A DNA stretch of 64,000 nucleotides. Origin: Limnohabitans sp. 2KL-27 (lineage in GTDB: Bacteria > Pseudomonadota > Gammaproteobacteria > Burkholderiales > Burkholderiaceae_C). The notes under the pieces are model-generated. The model was not told the DNA's origin, searched no databases, and worked only from the letters and a program-made list of their open reading frames with translations. The translations under genes were made by a program, and so were the position numbers. The stretch spans positions 482,604 to 546,603 of the forward strand of contig NZ_CXOP01000001.1 in assembly GCF_001269345.1 (NCBI RefSeq), in the 5' to 3' direction. This document shows, in pieces, positions 37,254 through 48,346 of this stretch (position 1 is its first letter; the number at the start of each line of letters is the position of its first letter).

Positions 37254-38344
37254 GTCTGGCGCCCTGTGTAGTTCTTGTTCACCCACTCACGGTAGGCCCC
37301 GCTTTGCACGTGCTGCACCCACTCGGGGTTGGCCAGGTACCACTCGACGGTTTTGCGGATGCCGGTCTCAAAGGTTTCGGCGGGCTTCCAGCCCAACTCG
37401 GCTTCGAGCTTGCGGGCATCGATGGCGTAGCGGCGGTCGTGGCCCGGCCGGTCGGTGACGTAGGTGATCTGCTGGGCGTAACTGCCACTGGCTTTGGGGC
37501 GCATTTCATCGAGCAGTTGGCAGATGGTCTGCACGATCTCGATGTTGGGTTTTTCGTTCCAGCCGCCCACGTTGTAGACCTCGCCCAAGCGGCCGGCTTC
37601 GAGCACTCGGCGAATGGCGCTACAGTGGTCCTTGACGTAGAGCCAGTCGCGAATCTGCATGCCGTCGCCGTAAACGGGCAGGGGTTTGCCCGCCAGCGCG
37701 TTGACGATCATCAGCGGGATGAGCTTTTCGGGAAAGTGGTACGGGCCGTAGTTGTTGCTGCAGTTGGTGGTGAGCACCGGCAGGCCGTAGGTGTGGTGCC
37801 AAGCACGCACCAAATGGTCACTCGCCGCTTTGCTTGCGCTGTAAGGGCTGTTGGGCTCATAACGGTGCGCTTCGGAGAAGGCCGGATCGTCTTTGGCCAA
37901 GGAGCCGTACACCTCGTCGGTGGAGACATGCAAAAACCGAAATGGGTTGTGGCTGGGAGCGCGCCCCTGCTCGCGAATGCCTGCATCCGCCAACCCACGC
38001 CAATACCCCCGCACCGCCTCCAGCAGCCTGAAGGTCCCAACGATGTTGGTTTCGATGAATTCACCCGGGCCGTGAATCGATCGGTCCACATGGCTTTCAG
38101 CGGCGAAGTTGACCACCGCGCGGGGTTGGTGTTCGGCCAGCAAGCGGCTGACCAAGGTACTGTCGCCAATGTCGCCCTGCACCAGCTGGTGGCGTGCATC
38201 CCCTTCCAGGCTGGCCAGGGTCTCCGGGTTGCCCGCATAGGTGAGTTTGTCGAGGTTGATGATCGGCTCGTCGCTGGTGGCAAGCCAGTCGAGTACGAAA
38301 TTGGCGCCGATGAAGCCGGCGCCGCCGGTGACGAGAATGGTCAT
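37250..38344 (-). CDS. rfbB: dTDP-glucose 4,6-dehydratase
   Basis: 364 aa from the ATG at 38344 ([20 protein letters not shown]). NAD-binding [25 protein letters not shown] and catalytic [11 protein letters not shown] (Tyr-x3-Lys), then [15 protein letters not shown]. It forms dTDP-4-keto-6-deoxyglucose, the second step to dTDP-rhamnose for LPS, exopolysaccharide or glycoprotein sugars. First gene of a leftward rfbB-rfbD (-argB-slmA) run. Confidence 0.96.
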   Translation of the reverse strand: MTILVTGGAGFIGANFVLDWLATSDEPIINLDKLTYAGNPETLASLEGDARHQLVQGDIGDSTLVSRLLAEHQPRAVVNFAAESHVDRSIHGPGEFIETNIVGTFRLLEAVRGYWRGLADAGIREQGRAPSHNPFRFLHVSTDEVYGSLAKDDPAFSEAHRYEPNSPYSASKAASDHLVRAWHHTYGLPVLTTNCSNNYGPYHFPEKLIPLMIVNALAGKPLPVYGDGMQIRDWLYVKDHCSAIRRVLEAGRLGEVYNVGGWNEKPNIEIVQTICQLLDEMRPKASGSYAQQITYVTDRPGHDRRYAIDARKLEAELGWKPAETFETGIRKTVEWYLANPEWVQHVQSGAYREWVNKNYTGRQT

Positions 38345-38454
38345 GAGGATGCGAATCTGGTGGGTGTCGCGGGGCGCGGCACCGCTGTCTCGCGATTTTA
38401 GAAGCATTGCGCTGGAACGCAGGTTAAAGTGGCACCTTGTTCAGGAAGTGCACC

Positions 38455-38958
38455 ATGGCCAAATCAAACGACACCACGCGCAACAAAAACAGCACCACCT
38501 CGCCACAAGACAGCACCACGCCACCCGCCCAGCACATTTGGCTGGCCGGCTTGGGGGCCATGGCCAAAGCCCAGGAACAAGGCAGCAAAGCCATCGAGGC
38601 CTTGGTGAACGACGGCTTGGCCTTCCAGCGCAAAAGCCAAGCCGAAGCCCAGCAACGCCTGCAAGAGGCCACCGAACGCCTGAGCCACATGGCCAGCGAC
38701 TTTGGCCAACAAGCCTCAGGCCGGGTCGACAAACTGGAGCATTTGTTCGAAGACCGCGTCGCCAAAGCCCTGCACCGCTTGGGCATGCCCACCTTGCTGG
38801 ACATCCAGATGCTGAATGAGCGGGTCACGCAACTCGAAGCACAACTGTCGGTCTTATCCGGCACTGGCACGAAAAAAACAGCGACGCCATCGGGCAAAAC
38901 CGTCAAGGCCCAGCGCAAAACAGCCAGCGCCACCCGGCCCGCCAAAAAATCCGCCTGA
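38455..38958 (+). CDS. Phasin-family PHA granule-associated protein
   Basis: 167 aa from the ATG at 38455 with AGGAAG upstream. HIWLAGLGAMAKAQEQGSKA (about residues 27-46) is the PhaF/PhaI-type phasin signature. A long amphipathic helix follows (residues 40-110), with GRVDKLEHLFEDRVAKALHRLG, then a short leucine-zipper-like segment (LLDIQMLNERVTQLEAQL), and a Lys/Ala/Thr-rich basic tail (125-167). It coats polyhydroxyalkanoate granules and may link them to DNA through the tail. Confidence 0.88.
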   Translation: MAKSNDTTRNKNSTTSPQDSTTPPAQHIWLAGLGAMAKAQEQGSKAIEALVNDGLAFQRKSQAEAQQRLQEATERLSHMASDFGQQASGRVDKLEHLFEDRVAKALHRLGMPTLLDIQMLNERVTQLEAQLSVLSGTGTKKTATPSGKTVKAQRKTASATRPAKKSA

Positions 38959-38980
38959 CCGATCCCCGTCAACTTCTGAC

Positions 38981-39640
38981 ATGGCCAAAAAAGCCCCCCG
39001 CCGAACAGCCGAGCGCATTGCCGAGGTGACGCTGGAGCTGTTCAACCGGTTCGGTGAACCCAATGTGTCGACGACGCTGATTTCGGCCGAACTCAACATC
39101 AGCCCCGGCAACCTCTACTACCACTTTGCATCCAAGGACGCCTTGGTCAACCACTTGTTTGACCAATACGAACAGGCCATGCTGGGCTTGCTGGACGCCG
39201 CGCCCGATGTGCAGGACATCGAAGACACCTGGTTTTTTCTACACTCGCTGTTTGAACAGGTCTGGAACCACCGGTTTTTGTACCGCGACCTGAACAATCT
39301 GCTCTCAGGCAACCGGCACCTGGAAACCCACTTCCATGCGGTGCTGGAGCGCAAAACCCATGCCTTCAGGCTGATGCTGGAGTCCTTGTCCGCTGCCGGC
39401 CTGATGCGGATCGGCCCGGACAGCGTGCAAACCCTGTCGGCCAGCATGTCCGTCATGGTGACGTATTGGCTGAGCTATGAATATGTGCGCAACCCCCGGC
39501 AAGCCCTGGAGCCCGCCAGCGCCGGCCTGGCCCTGACCCGGGGTGCCCAGCACGTGCTGGCGTTGCTGACCCCGTACATGGCCAGCCAGGACTTGCAAGA
39601 CCATCTGCAAAGTTTGACGGCGGCGTACAGCGCCAGCTGA
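38981..39640 (+). CDS. TetR-family regulator next to the phasin gene
   Basis: 219 aa from the ATG at 38981. HTH ERIAEVTLELFNRFGEPNVS and ELNISPGNLYYHFASKDALV (residues 11-60). The long helical C-terminal domain is of the type found in PHA- and fatty-acid-linked TetR proteins. It is 22 bp downstream of the phasin gene, so likely co-transcribed, and may sense PHA metabolism (inference). Confidence 0.88.
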   Translation: MAKKAPRRTAERIAEVTLELFNRFGEPNVSTTLISAELNISPGNLYYHFASKDALVNHLFDQYEQAMLGLLDAAPDVQDIEDTWFFLHSLFEQVWNHRFLYRDLNNLLSGNRHLETHFHAVLERKTHAFRLMLESLSAAGLMRIGPDSVQTLSASMSVMVTYWLSYEYVRNPRQALEPASAGLALTRGAQHVLALLTPYMASQDLQDHLQSLTAAYSAS

Positions 39641-39712
39641 TGCTTTTTGGAGGCGCACACGTCACCCAGCGCGATGGGGGGCGTGCGGGGTCTGCCGAAC
39701 CGATCAGGACCT

Positions 39713-40477
39713 TCAACCAAACCGCTGAGCGGCCAGGGCCAGCAGGCCGTCAAAGATCAGGTTGTCCACCAGCTCGAACTGCAAAGACATGCTGGGGGCC
39801 ATCTTCCAGCCGGCGCCACCGGTCATGATGCACAGGGGCTCTTGCCCGGTGCGCTCACGCAGGTGCTGCACCATGCGCTCGCAAGCGCCTGCAATCGCGT
39901 AGGTGCCGCCGCTGGTCAGGGCATCGCTGGTGTTGGTGGGAAAGGGCGTCACCTCACCCGTGGGCACATGCAAACCGGCCGTACCGGATTCGAGCGCCCG
40001 CAGCATGATGCCGTGGCCGGGCAAGATCAAACCGCCCAAAAAACGGCCGCTGGCATCGATGGCCTCCACCGTCACGGCCGTGCCCACCATGACCACCACC
40101 AAAGGACGTGAGGGGCCAGCGCCCAGCATGCGGTGACGCGCACCGATCATGGCAACCCAACGGTCAGCACCCAAACGCGAGGGGTGGTCGTAGCCATTGG
40201 TCAGCCCCGCCTCTTGGGGACTGGGTACCACCCACTGCGGGACAAAATCCCAAATTTCCATTTGCTCTTGAACCCGGCGCTTGATCGCGTCTCCGGCCAC
40301 CACACAGCCAAGCATCTGGTCGGGCTTGGTCAGCTGCGCCCAGGCACCCTCTGACAGGCGATCAATGTTTTCGAGGAATTCGGCACCGTGGGCGAGCAGT
40401 TGGCCCTGGGGGCTCGGTTGGTCATACAAGGCCCATTTCAGGCGCGTGTTGCCCACATCAATGGCTAAAAATGTCAT
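39713..40477 (-). CDS. coaX: Type III pantothenate kinase
   Basis: 254-aa ASKHA-fold kinase for the first step of CoA synthesis. [19 protein letters not shown] (phosphate-binding Asp), [14 protein letters not shown] (Gly-Ala-Asp-Arg, catalytic Asp) and [22 protein letters not shown] are CoaX signatures. The reading frame is open upstream to 40846, but the DVGNTR start at 40477 is canonical. Divergent from the amidase gene. Confidence 0.94.
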   Translation of the reverse strand: MTFLAIDVGNTRLKWALYDQPSPQGQLLAHGAEFLENIDRLSEGAWAQLTKPDQMLGCVVAGDAIKRRVQEQMEIWDFVPQWVVPSPQEAGLTNGYDHPSRLGADRWVAMIGARHRMLGAGPSRPLVVVMVGTAVTVEAIDASGRFLGGLILPGHGIMLRALESGTAGLHVPTGEVTPFPTNTSDALTSGGTYAIAGACERMVQHLRERTGQEPLCIMTGGAGWKMAPSMSLQFELVDNLIFDGLLALAAQRFG

Positions 40478-40594
40478 CCGGTGATGATAATGAGTTTCAG
40501 GGGCTGTTTTGCGCTTGGCGATTCGCCGCTTGCGCTCCAAGGCCCGAGAGGGCCGGCACATCATAATCAGAGCCAGCATCCAAAGCGCCCTGAT

Positions 40595-42025
40595 ATGTTC
40601 ACCCCCGAAACATCTGCAACGAGTTTGTCCCGTGCCATCCACCTCAGACAGGTCTCCTGTCAAGAGGTCATGCAGGCCACCCTGGCGCGCATCGAGCGGT
40701 TGAACCCTCAGTCCAACGCCATCGTCAGCCTGCAAGATCCCGAAAGTTTGATGACACAAGCGCGCGAGCGCGATGCGCAACTGGCCCGGGGCGAGTCCAT
40801 GGGCTGGATGCATGGCATGCCCCAAGCCATCAAGGATTTGGCCCATGTCCAGGGCCTGCGCACCACTTTGGGCAGCCCGCTGATGAAAGACTTTGTAGCC
40901 AGTGAGGACGGTCTGATGGCCCGACGCATGAAAGCCGCAGGGGCCATCGTCATTGGCAAGACCAACACGCCCGAGTTTGGCTTGGGCTCACACACCTTCA
41001 ACGAGGTCTTTGGCCCCACCCGCAACGCCTGGAACCCGGCCAAATCGGCCGGAGGCAGCAGTGGCGGCGCAGCCGTGGCGCTGGCCCAGCGCCTGCTGCC
41101 CGTGGCCGATGGTTCGGACTTCATGGGCAGCTTGCGCAACCCGGCTGGTTGGAACCATGTGTTTGGCATGCGCCCCTCCCACGGCCGTGTGCCCATGTCA
41201 CCTGCACAAGATGTGTTCATGGCTCAGCTGGGCACAGAAGGCCCCATGGGCCGCCATGTGCGTGATATGGCCATGCTGCTGTCGGTGCAAGCCGGCGCAA
41301 ACCCCGGTAACCCACTCAGTCTGAGCGATGACCCAGCACAGTTTGCTGGCGCACTGGACAGCAATCCCCAAGGCCAGCGCATCGGCTGGCTGGGCGACCT
41401 GCAAGGCTACTTGCCCATGGAGGGCGGCATTCTCGACATCTGTCAGACGGCCTTGAACAGCTTTGGGGCCATGGGTTGCACGGTCGACGAAGCCCGTTTG
41501 GGCATGGCGCCCGAACAGATCTGGCAGGCCTGGCTGGTTTGGCGGCAGGCTTTGATGGGACCACGCATCGCGCCTTTCTTGGTCAACCCGGCCAACCGTG
41601 CCCACATCAAGCCCGAAGCGCTGTGGGAGCATGACCACTCCCTGAACCTGACAGGCGCGCAACTGATGGCCGCCAGCGCCAGCCGCACGCGCTTTTACCT
41701 GAGCATGTTGGCTTTGTTTGAACAATTCGACGTGCTGGCCATCCCGGTGTCACAGGTCTGGCCCTTTGATGTGGGCCTGCGCTGGCCGTCCAGCGTGGCG
41801 GGGCGCCCCATGGACACTTACCACCGCTGGATGGAGGTGGTGATCTACGCCACCTTGGCAGGCTTGCCCTCGATCAGCGTGCCAGCCGGTTTTGGCGCCA
41901 ACGGCCTGCCCATGGGCCTTGCCCTGATCGGCCAACCCCAAGGGGATTTGGCGCTGCTGAAGCTGGCCCACGCCTACGAGATGGCGAACCAGGACATGCT
42001 CAGCCAGCGGCCACCGGGGATTTGA
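40595..42025 (+). CDS. Amidase signature family hydrolase
   Basis: 476 aa from the ATG at 40595 ([17 protein letters not shown]). Catalytic triad segments: Lys in [14 protein letters not shown], cis-Ser and nucleophile Ser in [16 protein letters not shown]. The active-site run [22 protein letters not shown] is standard. It hydrolyses an amide of unknown identity. AtzF/GatA-like relatives differ widely in substrate, so none is assigned. Confidence 0.92.
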   Translation: MFTPETSATSLSRAIHLRQVSCQEVMQATLARIERLNPQSNAIVSLQDPESLMTQARERDAQLARGESMGWMHGMPQAIKDLAHVQGLRTTLGSPLMKDFVASEDGLMARRMKAAGAIVIGKTNTPEFGLGSHTFNEVFGPTRNAWNPAKSAGGSSGGAAVALAQRLLPVADGSDFMGSLRNPAGWNHVFGMRPSHGRVPMSPAQDVFMAQLGTEGPMGRHVRDMAMLLSVQAGANPGNPLSLSDDPAQFAGALDSNPQGQRIGWLGDLQGYLPMEGGILDICQTALNSFGAMGCTVDEARLGMAPEQIWQAWLVWRQALMGPRIAPFLVNPANRAHIKPEALWEHDHSLNLTGAQLMAASASRTRFYLSMLALFEQFDVLAIPVSQVWPFDVGLRWPSSVAGRPMDTYHRWMEVVIYATLAGLPSISVPAGFGANGLPMGLALIGQPQGDLALLKLAHAYEMANQDMLSQRPPGI

Positions 42026-42032
42026 ATACAGG

Positions 42033-42061
42033 GCCCACGCAAGATACCCGCAGGCGTGGGC
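42033..42061. terminator. Hairpin between convergent amidase and M20 genes
   Basis: GCCCACGC (42033-42040) pairs with GCGTGGGC (42054-42061), a perfect 8-bp GC stem with a 13-nt loop, 7 bp past the amidase stop. No T-tract, but the placement between two gene ends suits a two-way terminator. Confidence 0.45.
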
Positions 42062-42092
42062 ATGACAGCGCTGATCTCATGCCCCGTTCACC

Positions 42093-43415
42093 TCAGGCTT
42101 GGCCCATCCGGCTCCAGCCTGTGAGGTCCAGCGAAGCGAGCGCCATGATCTTGGCCGAATCCACCAACTCCTGGATGCCCACGTACTCGTCTGGCTGGTG
42201 TGCCAAATCCAGAATGCCGGGGCCGTAAGCGATGCAGTCTTGCAGTTTGCCCGTGCGCACAATGTGCTTTTGGTCGTAGGTGCCGGGACTGGCAATGTAG
42301 CTCGGTTCACGCCCCAGCACGCGGGCAATGGCGCGGGCTGTGGCGTCGACCACCGGCGCGTCTTTGGGCGTGGCGGTCGGCACAAAACTCATGATGTCGC
42401 GGATGCCGTAGTCAAAGCCCGGCCGGGTGCGCTTGAGTTCGTCGAGCATGTCGATGATTTCTTGCTTGACGGCTTCCAGGTTTTCTTCGGCAATGAAGCG
42501 CCGGTCGAGCACCGTGCGACAACTGTGCGCCACCACCGGCGCAGGCGTTTGCGCCGTGGGCCAGCCGCGTTCGTCGTTGGCATAGTGCTGCTCGACCTGG
42601 CCGCCATGGATGCTGTTGATGTTGAGCGTGCTCACCCTGGCGCCAGGCGGCTCCACCGGCTCGGCCGTTTTTCGGGCTTGCAGGCGTGGCTGCAACTGGG
42701 ACTCCAGCAAATGGATGAAGGCACTCATGTGGTTGATGGCGCTGTCGCCCAGAAACGGCATAGAGCCATGCGCGATGCGGCCCCGGGTTTCCACCTCGCC
42801 CCACCACACGCCCCGGTGGCCCAGGCAGATGCGGTCCACCCCCAAAGGCTCGGGGATGATCACGTGGTGCACCCGGGGCTTGCTGAAGTAGCCACGCTCG
42901 GCCAGATAACCCACGCCGGCAAAACCGCCGGACTCTTCATCCACCGTACCGCTGATCTCCAAAGCGCCCGGAATGGGCAAGCCCGACTCGATCAAGGCTT
43001 CACAAGCGATGATGCTCGACGCCAGGCCGCCCTTCATGTCACAGGAACCACGGCCATACACCCGGCCGTTGACCACTTGGCCGCCAAAGGGCTCGTAAGT
43101 CCAGCCCGAACCGGCCTCGACCACGTCGATGTGGCTGTTGAAATGCACGCACTCGCCCGTCGAGCCACCTTGCCAGCGGGCCACCACATTGGTGCGGGGG
43201 TGGCTGTCGCTGTCGCCAGGGGCGCCAATGGCACGCACGTATTCGACCGCAAAGCCTTTTTTAGCCAGGCGTTCGCCGATGAAATGCGCGCAGGCCTCGT
43301 AGGCATCGCCTGGCGGGTTGACGGTCGGGATGCGCACCAGCGCTTGCGTGAGGGCAGTCACCTCGTCACGCTTGGCCTCGATGCGCTCCAGGAGCTTGTG
43401 AACAGCAGAATTCAT
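42093..43415 (-). CDS. ArgE/DapE-type M20 deacylase
   Basis: 440-aa two-zinc peptidase-family hydrolase. Metal ligands and catalytic residues: His in HFNSHIDVVEAG, Asp in GRGSCDMKGG, Glu pair in TVDEESGGFAG, and a His near SPGTYDQKHIV. The central dimerisation domain (about 200-320) is present. It removes an acyl group from an amino acid (acetylornithine, succinyl-DAP or other). The exact substrate is not determined. Confidence 0.9.
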   Translation of the reverse strand: MNSAVHKLLERIEAKRDEVTALTQALVRIPTVNPPGDAYEACAHFIGERLAKKGFAVEYVRAIGAPGDSDSHPRTNVVARWQGGSTGECVHFNSHIDVVEAGSGWTYEPFGGQVVNGRVYGRGSCDMKGGLASSIIACEALIESGLPIPGALEISGTVDEESGGFAGVGYLAERGYFSKPRVHHVIIPEPLGVDRICLGHRGVWWGEVETRGRIAHGSMPFLGDSAINHMSAFIHLLESQLQPRLQARKTAEPVEPPGARVSTLNINSIHGGQVEQHYANDERGWPTAQTPAPVVAHSCRTVLDRRFIAEENLEAVKQEIIDMLDELKRTRPGFDYGIRDIMSFVPTATPKDAPVVDATARAIARVLGREPSYIASPGTYDQKHIVRTGKLQDCIAYGPGILDLAHQPDEYVGIQELVDSAKIMALASLDLTGWSRMGQA

Positions 43416-43481
43416 GGCTCCAGTCTATAGGTCGCCACCTGTGACGCGAAGTCACACAGGGCACAGGGCAGTCCCCGAGGG

Positions 43482-43916
43482 TCAGTTTTGCTGCCAAGGC
43501 AGGCCGCGAAAGCGCCATCCGCCCTTGTGGCCACGGTGCGCCTGCTCGTCGGGGTCCCCCTCAAAGCCTTCGAGGATGTTGTAGGCCTGCAGGCCCAGTT
43601 CTGAGGCACGCTGGGCAGCGGCAATCGATCGCACACCACTGCGGCAGAGCAGCACCAGCTTTTTGCCACCCGCACCCAAGGCCTGGACACCCGCGTCAAA
43701 ACCGGGGTTCATTGCCATGCCGGGCCACTGTTTCCAAGCCAAGGCATGGGCTCCGGGCACAAAACCCACCCAGGCGCGCTCGGCATCGGTGCGCACATCC
43801 ACCAGCTCGGCCTCACCCGATTGCACCCAGGCCCAGGCCAGTTGGGGGGACACATCGCCTGCATAACCGGCGGCGGGTTGAACGTCTTGAGCCAAAGGGG
43901 TCGAGGGTGCAGTCAT
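43482..43916 (-). CDS. Rhodanese-like sulfurtransferase
   Basis: 144 aa from the ATG at 43916 (MTAPSTPLAQDVQPAA), with an earlier in-frame ATG at 43937. Single rhodanese domain: WVQSGEAELVDVRTDAERAW, the active-site loop LLCRSGVRSIAAAQ with catalytic Cys (near residue 98), and YNILEGFEGDPDEQAHRG at the C-terminus. It would move sulfane sulfur. It is upstream of the M20 gene on the same strand. Confidence 0.9.
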   Translation of the reverse strand: MTAPSTPLAQDVQPAAGYAGDVSPQLAWAWVQSGEAELVDVRTDAERAWVGFVPGAHALAWKQWPGMAMNPGFDAGVQALGAGGKKLVLLCRSGVRSIAAAQRASELGLQAYNILEGFEGDPDEQAHRGHKGGWRFRGLPWQQN

Positions 43917-44042
43917 GGGGGCATTCTGTCTGTGCAAGGGACTCGGAGCGGGTCCCTGATCGGGGTGGAATCATAGCTTTTTGCAAGCCCAACAAGGTGT
44001 CAGTGACAGGACAGGCCGCAGCGGCTAAGATGCGGGTTTTGG

Positions 44043-44058
44043 TTGACGTTTACGTCAA
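44043..44058. promoter_or_regulatory. Palindromic operator before icmF, LiuR-like
   Basis: TTGACGT-TT-ACGTCAA, a perfect 16-bp palindrome 53 bp before the icmF start. A direct copy of the half-site, ACGTCAA, follows at 44058-44064. The shape resembles the motif reported for MerR-family LiuR regulators of branched-chain amino-acid degradation, but I identified it from memory. The left half may serve as a -35 element (TTGACG). Confidence 0.55.
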
Positions 44059-44111
44059 CGTCAAAGCCATCCCCCATCCAACCCTGCGATCCGCCCGCTA
44101 ACGGAGACCCC

Positions 44112-47100
44112 ATGACCGACCTGTCCGCCGAATTCAAAGCCCTGGCCGAATACCGCCCGACGCACAAAGTGCGATTTGTCACCGCCGCTTCACTGTTTGA
44201 TGGCCACGATGCGGCCATCAACATCATGCGCCGCATCTTGCAGAGCATGGGCGCCGAAGTGATCCACCTCGGCCACAACCGTTCGGTGGACGAAGTCGTC
44301 ACCGCCGCCCTGCAAGAGGACGCGCAAGGCATTGCCATCAGCTCTTACCAGGGTGGGCACAACGAGTATTTCAGTTACATGGTGGACCTGCTCAAAGCCC
44401 GGGGCGGCGAGCACATCCAGGTCTTTGGCGGCGGCGGCGGTGTGATCGTGCCGGCCGAGATCCGCGCCTTGGCCGACAAAGGCGTGCGCATTTTCAGCCC
44501 CGAAGACGGCCAAAAAATGGGCCTGGCCGGGATGATCGGCGAGATGGTCATGCGCTGCGACCAGGACGTGAGCCCCTTGGCCCCCAAGACCGTGGACGCC
44601 ATTCAGGGCCACGGGGAGATGAACTGGCGGGCCTTGGCTCAACTGATCACCGCCTTGGAAAACGACAAGGCGGACGCCGGCGTGGTCAAGGCGGTGCGGG
44701 AACAAGCCGCGCAAAAGAAAGTCCCCGTGCTGGGCATCACGGGCACCGGCGGTGCAGGCAAGTCCTCGCTCACCGATGAACTGATTCGCCGCCTGCGTCT
44801 GGACCAGGGCGACGCCCTGCGTGTGGCCGTGATTTCCATCGACCCCTCGCGCCGCAAAAGCGGTGGCGCCTTGTTGGGCGACCGCATCCGCATGAACGCG
44901 ATCAGCCCCTGGTCGCAAGGCCCGCGCGTGTTCATGCGCTCGCTGGCCACGCGGGACTTTGGCAGTGAAATCTCAGCCGCCCTGCCCGACGTGGTGGCTG
45001 CGTGCAAGGTGGCAGGCTTTGATGTGATCGTGGTCGAGACCTCGGGCATTGGCCAGGGCGACGCGGCCATCGTGCCGCATGTGGATGTGCCCATGTACGT
45101 GATGACGCCCGAGTTTGGCGCGGCCAGCCAGCTCGAGAAAATCGACATGCTGGACTTTGCCGAGTTTGTGGCCATCAACAAGTTCGACCGCAAAGGGGCC
45201 AGTGACGCCCTGCGTGACGTGGCCAAGCAAGTTCAGCGCAACAAAGAAGCTTGGACCATCCCCACCGAGCAGATGCCGGTGTTCGGCACCATGGCCGCGC
45301 GCTTCAACGACGATGGCGTGACAGCGCTGTACCAAGCCCTCAAGGCCCGTTTGGCCGAGCTGGGCATGAAAACCACCGAAGGCCGTTTGCCTGTGGTCAG
45401 CGTGCGCTACAGCACCCACCAGAACCCCGTGGTGCCTTCAGCACGTACGCGCTATTTGGCTGAAATCAGCGACACCGTGCGCGGCTACAAAAAACGTGCC
45501 ATTGACCAGTCGCGCCTGGCCCGCGAAATCCAGCAACTGCGCGCCGCCGCCCGCATGCTTGAAGTGGGCAAATCCGGTCGCGCCAAGGCCGCCGAAGCGG
45601 CGATGGACCTGGCCGTGGCGCGGGAAGAAACCCAAGACCCCCACGCCCGCAAACTGTTGGCCCAGTGGCCCGACATGCAAAAAGCCTATGCGGGCGACGA
45701 GTACGTGGTGAAGATCCGCGACAAGGAAATCCGCACCGCGCTCACCACCAAGTCGCTGTCTGGCACCACCATCCGCAAGGTGGCACTGCCCCAATACGAA
45801 GACGACGGCGAAGTGCTCAAGTGGTTGATGCTGGACAACGTGCCCGGCAGCTACCCCTACACCGCAGGCACCTTTGCCTTCAAGCGCGAGGGCGAAGACC
45901 CCACCCGCATGTTCGCCGGTGAAGGCGACCCCTTCCGCACCAACCGCCGGTTCAAACTGGTGAGCGAAGGCCTGCCGGCCAAGCGCCTGTCCACCGCATT
46001 CGACTCGGTCACGCTGTACGGCAACGATCCCGACCTGCGTCCGGACATCTACGGCAAGATCGGCAACTCCGGTGTGAACGTGGCCACGCTCGACGACATG
46101 AAGGTGCTGTACTCGGGCTTTGACCTGTGCAACCCCACCACCAGCGTGTCGATGACGATCAACGGCCCCGCGCCCTCGATCCTGGCCATGTTCATGAACA
46201 CGGCCATCGACCAGAACCTCGACAAGTTCAAGGCCGACAACGGCCGCGAGCCCACCGAAACCGAAGCCGCCAAGATCCGTGAATGGGTGCTGGCCAATGT
46301 GCGCGGCACGGTGCAGGCCGACATCCTGAAAGAAGACCAAGGCCAGAACACCTGCATCTTCTCGACCGAGTTTTCGCTCAAAGTGATGGGCGACATCGCG
46401 CAGTATTTTGTGCACCACGACGTGCGCAACTTCTACTCGGTGTCCATCTCGGGTTACCACATCGCCGAAGCCGGCGCCAACCCGATCAGCCAACTGGCCT
46501 TCACGCTGAGCAACGGCTTCACCTTTGTGGAAGCGTATCTCGCGCGTGGCATGCACATCGACGACTTCGCGCCCAATCTGAGCTTTTTCTTCAGCAACGG
46601 CATGGACCCCGAGTACACCGTCATGGGCCGTGTGGCGCGCCGCATCTGGGCCGTGGCCATGAAAGAAAAATACGGTGCGAATGAGCGCAGCCAAAAACTC
46701 AAGTACCACATCCAGACTTCGGGCCGCTCGCTGCACGCGCAAGAGATCCAGTTCAACGACATCCGCACCACGCTGCAAGCCTTGATCGCGATCTACGACA
46801 ACTGCAACAGCTTGCACACCAACGCGTTTGACGAAGCCATCACCACGCCCACCGCAGACTCGGTGCGCCGCGCCATGGCGATTCAGCTGATCATCAACCG
46901 CGAGTGGGGCTTGGCCAAGAACGAGAACCCGAGCCAAGGCGCGTTCATCATCGACGAATTAACCGAATTGCTGGAAGAAGCCGTGCTGGCCGAGTTTGAA
47001 AAAATTGCCGAGCGCGGCGGTGTGTTGGGGGCCATGGAAACCGGCTACCAGCGCGGCAAGATCCAAGACGAGTCCATGCACTACGAGATGCTCAAGCACA

Positions 47101-47402
47101 CCGGCGAGCTGCCCATCATCGGCGTCAACACCTTCCGCAACCCCAAGGGTGACGAAGTCATGGAGACGCTGGAACTGGCCCGATCGACCGAGGAAGAAAA
47201 GCAGTCGCAGCTCAAGCGCCTGAACGACTTCCACGCCTTGCACGCTGCCGAATCGCCCGCCATGCTCAAACGCCTGCAGCAAACCGTCATCGACAACGGC
47301 AATGTGTTCGAGGTGCTGATGGACGCGGTGCGTGTCTGCTCATTGGGGCAGATCACCAATGCCCTGTTTGAGGTGGGCGGTCAGTACCGGCGCAACATGT
47401 GA
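44112..47402 (+). CDS. icmF: Fused isobutyryl-CoA mutase IcmF
   Basis: 1096-aa self-contained cobalamin mutase that interconverts isobutyryl-CoA and n-butyryl-CoA. An N-terminal B12 domain (about 15-150) opens [20 protein letters not shown], with the adenosylcobalamin His in DGHD. A MeaB-like GTPase domain follows with Walker [14 protein letters not shown] (about 213) and [16 protein letters not shown] switch. The C-terminal (beta/alpha)8 mutase domain spans about 560-1090, with [20 protein letters not shown]. The chaperone GTPase is fused in, so no separate meaB is needed. Downstream of a LiuR-like palindrome, it fits branched-chain carbon use. Confidence 0.94.
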   Translation: MTDLSAEFKALAEYRPTHKVRFVTAASLFDGHDAAINIMRRILQSMGAEVIHLGHNRSVDEVVTAALQEDAQGIAISSYQGGHNEYFSYMVDLLKARGGEHIQVFGGGGGVIVPAEIRALADKGVRIFSPEDGQKMGLAGMIGEMVMRCDQDVSPLAPKTVDAIQGHGEMNWRALAQLITALENDKADAGVVKAVREQAAQKKVPVLGITGTGGAGKSSLTDELIRRLRLDQGDALRVAVISIDPSRRKSGGALLGDRIRMNAISPWSQGPRVFMRSLATRDFGSEISAALPDVVAACKVAGFDVIVVETSGIGQGDAAIVPHVDVPMYVMTPEFGAASQLEKIDMLDFAEFVAINKFDRKGASDALRDVAKQVQRNKEAWTIPTEQMPVFGTMAARFNDDGVTALYQALKARLAELGMKTTEGRLPVVSVRYSTHQNPVVPSARTRYLAEISDTVRGYKKRAIDQSRLAREIQQLRAAARMLEVGKSGRAKAAEAAMDLAVAREETQDPHARKLLAQWPDMQKAYAGDEYVVKIRDKEIRTALTTKSLSGTTIRKVALPQYEDDGEVLKWLMLDNVPGSYPYTAGTFAFKREGEDPTRMFAGEGDPFRTNRRFKLVSEGLPAKRLSTAFDSVTLYGNDPDLRPDIYGKIGNSGVNVATLDDMKVLYSGFDLCNPTTSVSMTINGPAPSILAMFMNTAIDQNLDKFKADNGREPTETEAAKIREWVLANVRGTVQADILKEDQGQNTCIFSTEFSLKVMGDIAQYFVHHDVRNFYSVSISGYHIAEAGANPISQLAFTLSNGFTFVEAYLARGMHIDDFAPNLSFFFSNGMDPEYTVMGRVARRIWAVAMKEKYGANERSQKLKYHIQTSGRSLHAQEIQFNDIRTTLQALIAIYDNCNSLHTNAFDEAITTPTADSVRRAMAIQLIINREWGLAKNENPSQGAFIIDELTELLEEAVLAEFEKIAERGGVLGAMETGYQRGKIQDESMHYEMLKHTGELPIIGVNTFRNPKGDEVMETLELARSTEEEKQSQLKRLNDFHALHAAESPAMLKRLQQTVIDNGNVFEVLMDAVRVCSLGQITNALFEVGGQYRRNM

Positions 47403-47437
47403 TCTTGTGTTCAACGCGCTCTGATCCTGCAAGTGCC

Positions 47438-48301
47438 ATGAACGCATTTGAAAAATCGACCTGCAATACATCGATGCACGCCGCATTGCCCTTTCTTGGC
47501 ACAGTGTCACGGCGGGCCCATGCGCGGACCCAACGTCTTTTAATGGGTCTGGTCTGGAGTCTGTGCCTTACGGCAACAGCGCAAACAGGCCCACCGTCAG
47601 CGCCCATTCACCCAACAGCGCCCAGCATCGACAGCGAGCGCGCGCAAGTGTCATTTGGCACCGGGTTTTCCATTGGCAACGGCTTTGTTTTGACCGCACA
47701 ACATGTTGTGAAGAATCTGCCTAAAGTTTTGGTGGGCTCGACCCTGACGGGCAAATGGATCAGTTCCGAAGTCATCAAGACTGATGCTGTGCTGGATCTG
47801 GCCCTCATCAAGACCACACTCGAACTCCCCGGACTGAGCCTGGCCAAGTCCGGCCAAATTCCAATGGGGCTTGAAATCACAGTGATTGGTTTTCCACAAC
47901 CAAGAATTCAGGGGCTGACCCCCAAAATAACGCAGGGCATCATCAACGGCTATCCCAATCAGAAACAACAAACTGAGGACAGGGGATACTTTCAGATCAG
48001 TGCCGAAATTTCACAAGGCAACTCTGGGGGGCCCTTGCTGGGGCCGGACGGGACCGTCATCGGCATGGTCCAACGCAAACTCAACACTCAGCGTGTCTTG
48101 GACCGCACGCAAGAGTGGACGGTCAACGTGGGTTTTGCGTTGAGGTCGTCGCATATTTTGGGATTTCTGGAAGGCACAGCGGCCACCGTGCACATCAAAC
48201 CACTTGAAATACACAACTTGCTGCGGCCATATCAGATCTATGAAAAAGTGAACCCTGGCATTGTCTCGATCATTGCAAGGCCGGAGCCAGCCAACAAATA
48301 A
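47438..48301 (+). CDS. Secreted trypsin-like serine protease
   Basis: 287 aa if the ATG at 47438 is used. ATGs at 47474 and 47543 are alternatives, the last giving the plainest signal peptide (MGLVWSLCLTATAQ). Trypsin-fold protease: catalytic His in VLTAQHVV, Asp in DAVLDLALIK, Ser in SQGNSGGPLLGPDG. No PDZ domain is visible, unlike DegP. It is 35 bp downstream of icmF, perhaps by chance. Likely a periplasmic quality-control or secreted protease. Confidence 0.85.
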   Translation: MNAFEKSTCNTSMHAALPFLGTVSRRAHARTQRLLMGLVWSLCLTATAQTGPPSAPIHPTAPSIDSERAQVSFGTGFSIGNGFVLTAQHVVKNLPKVLVGSTLTGKWISSEVIKTDAVLDLALIKTTLELPGLSLAKSGQIPMGLEITVIGFPQPRIQGLTPKITQGIINGYPNQKQQTEDRGYFQISAEISQGNSGGPLLGPDGTVIGMVQRKLNTQRVLDRTQEWTVNVGFALRSSHILGFLEGTAATVHIKPLEIHNLLRPYQIYEKVNPGIVSIIARPEPANK

Positions 48302-48346
48302 GGGCCCACACACCTCATCCAAGACGCAAACACCCTCTGGGTGCGA

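Noticed and set aside
45438..46937. 499-codon minus-strand frame inside icmF
   Set aside because: IcmF is continuous and motif-complete on the plus strand, so this is an antisense shadow.
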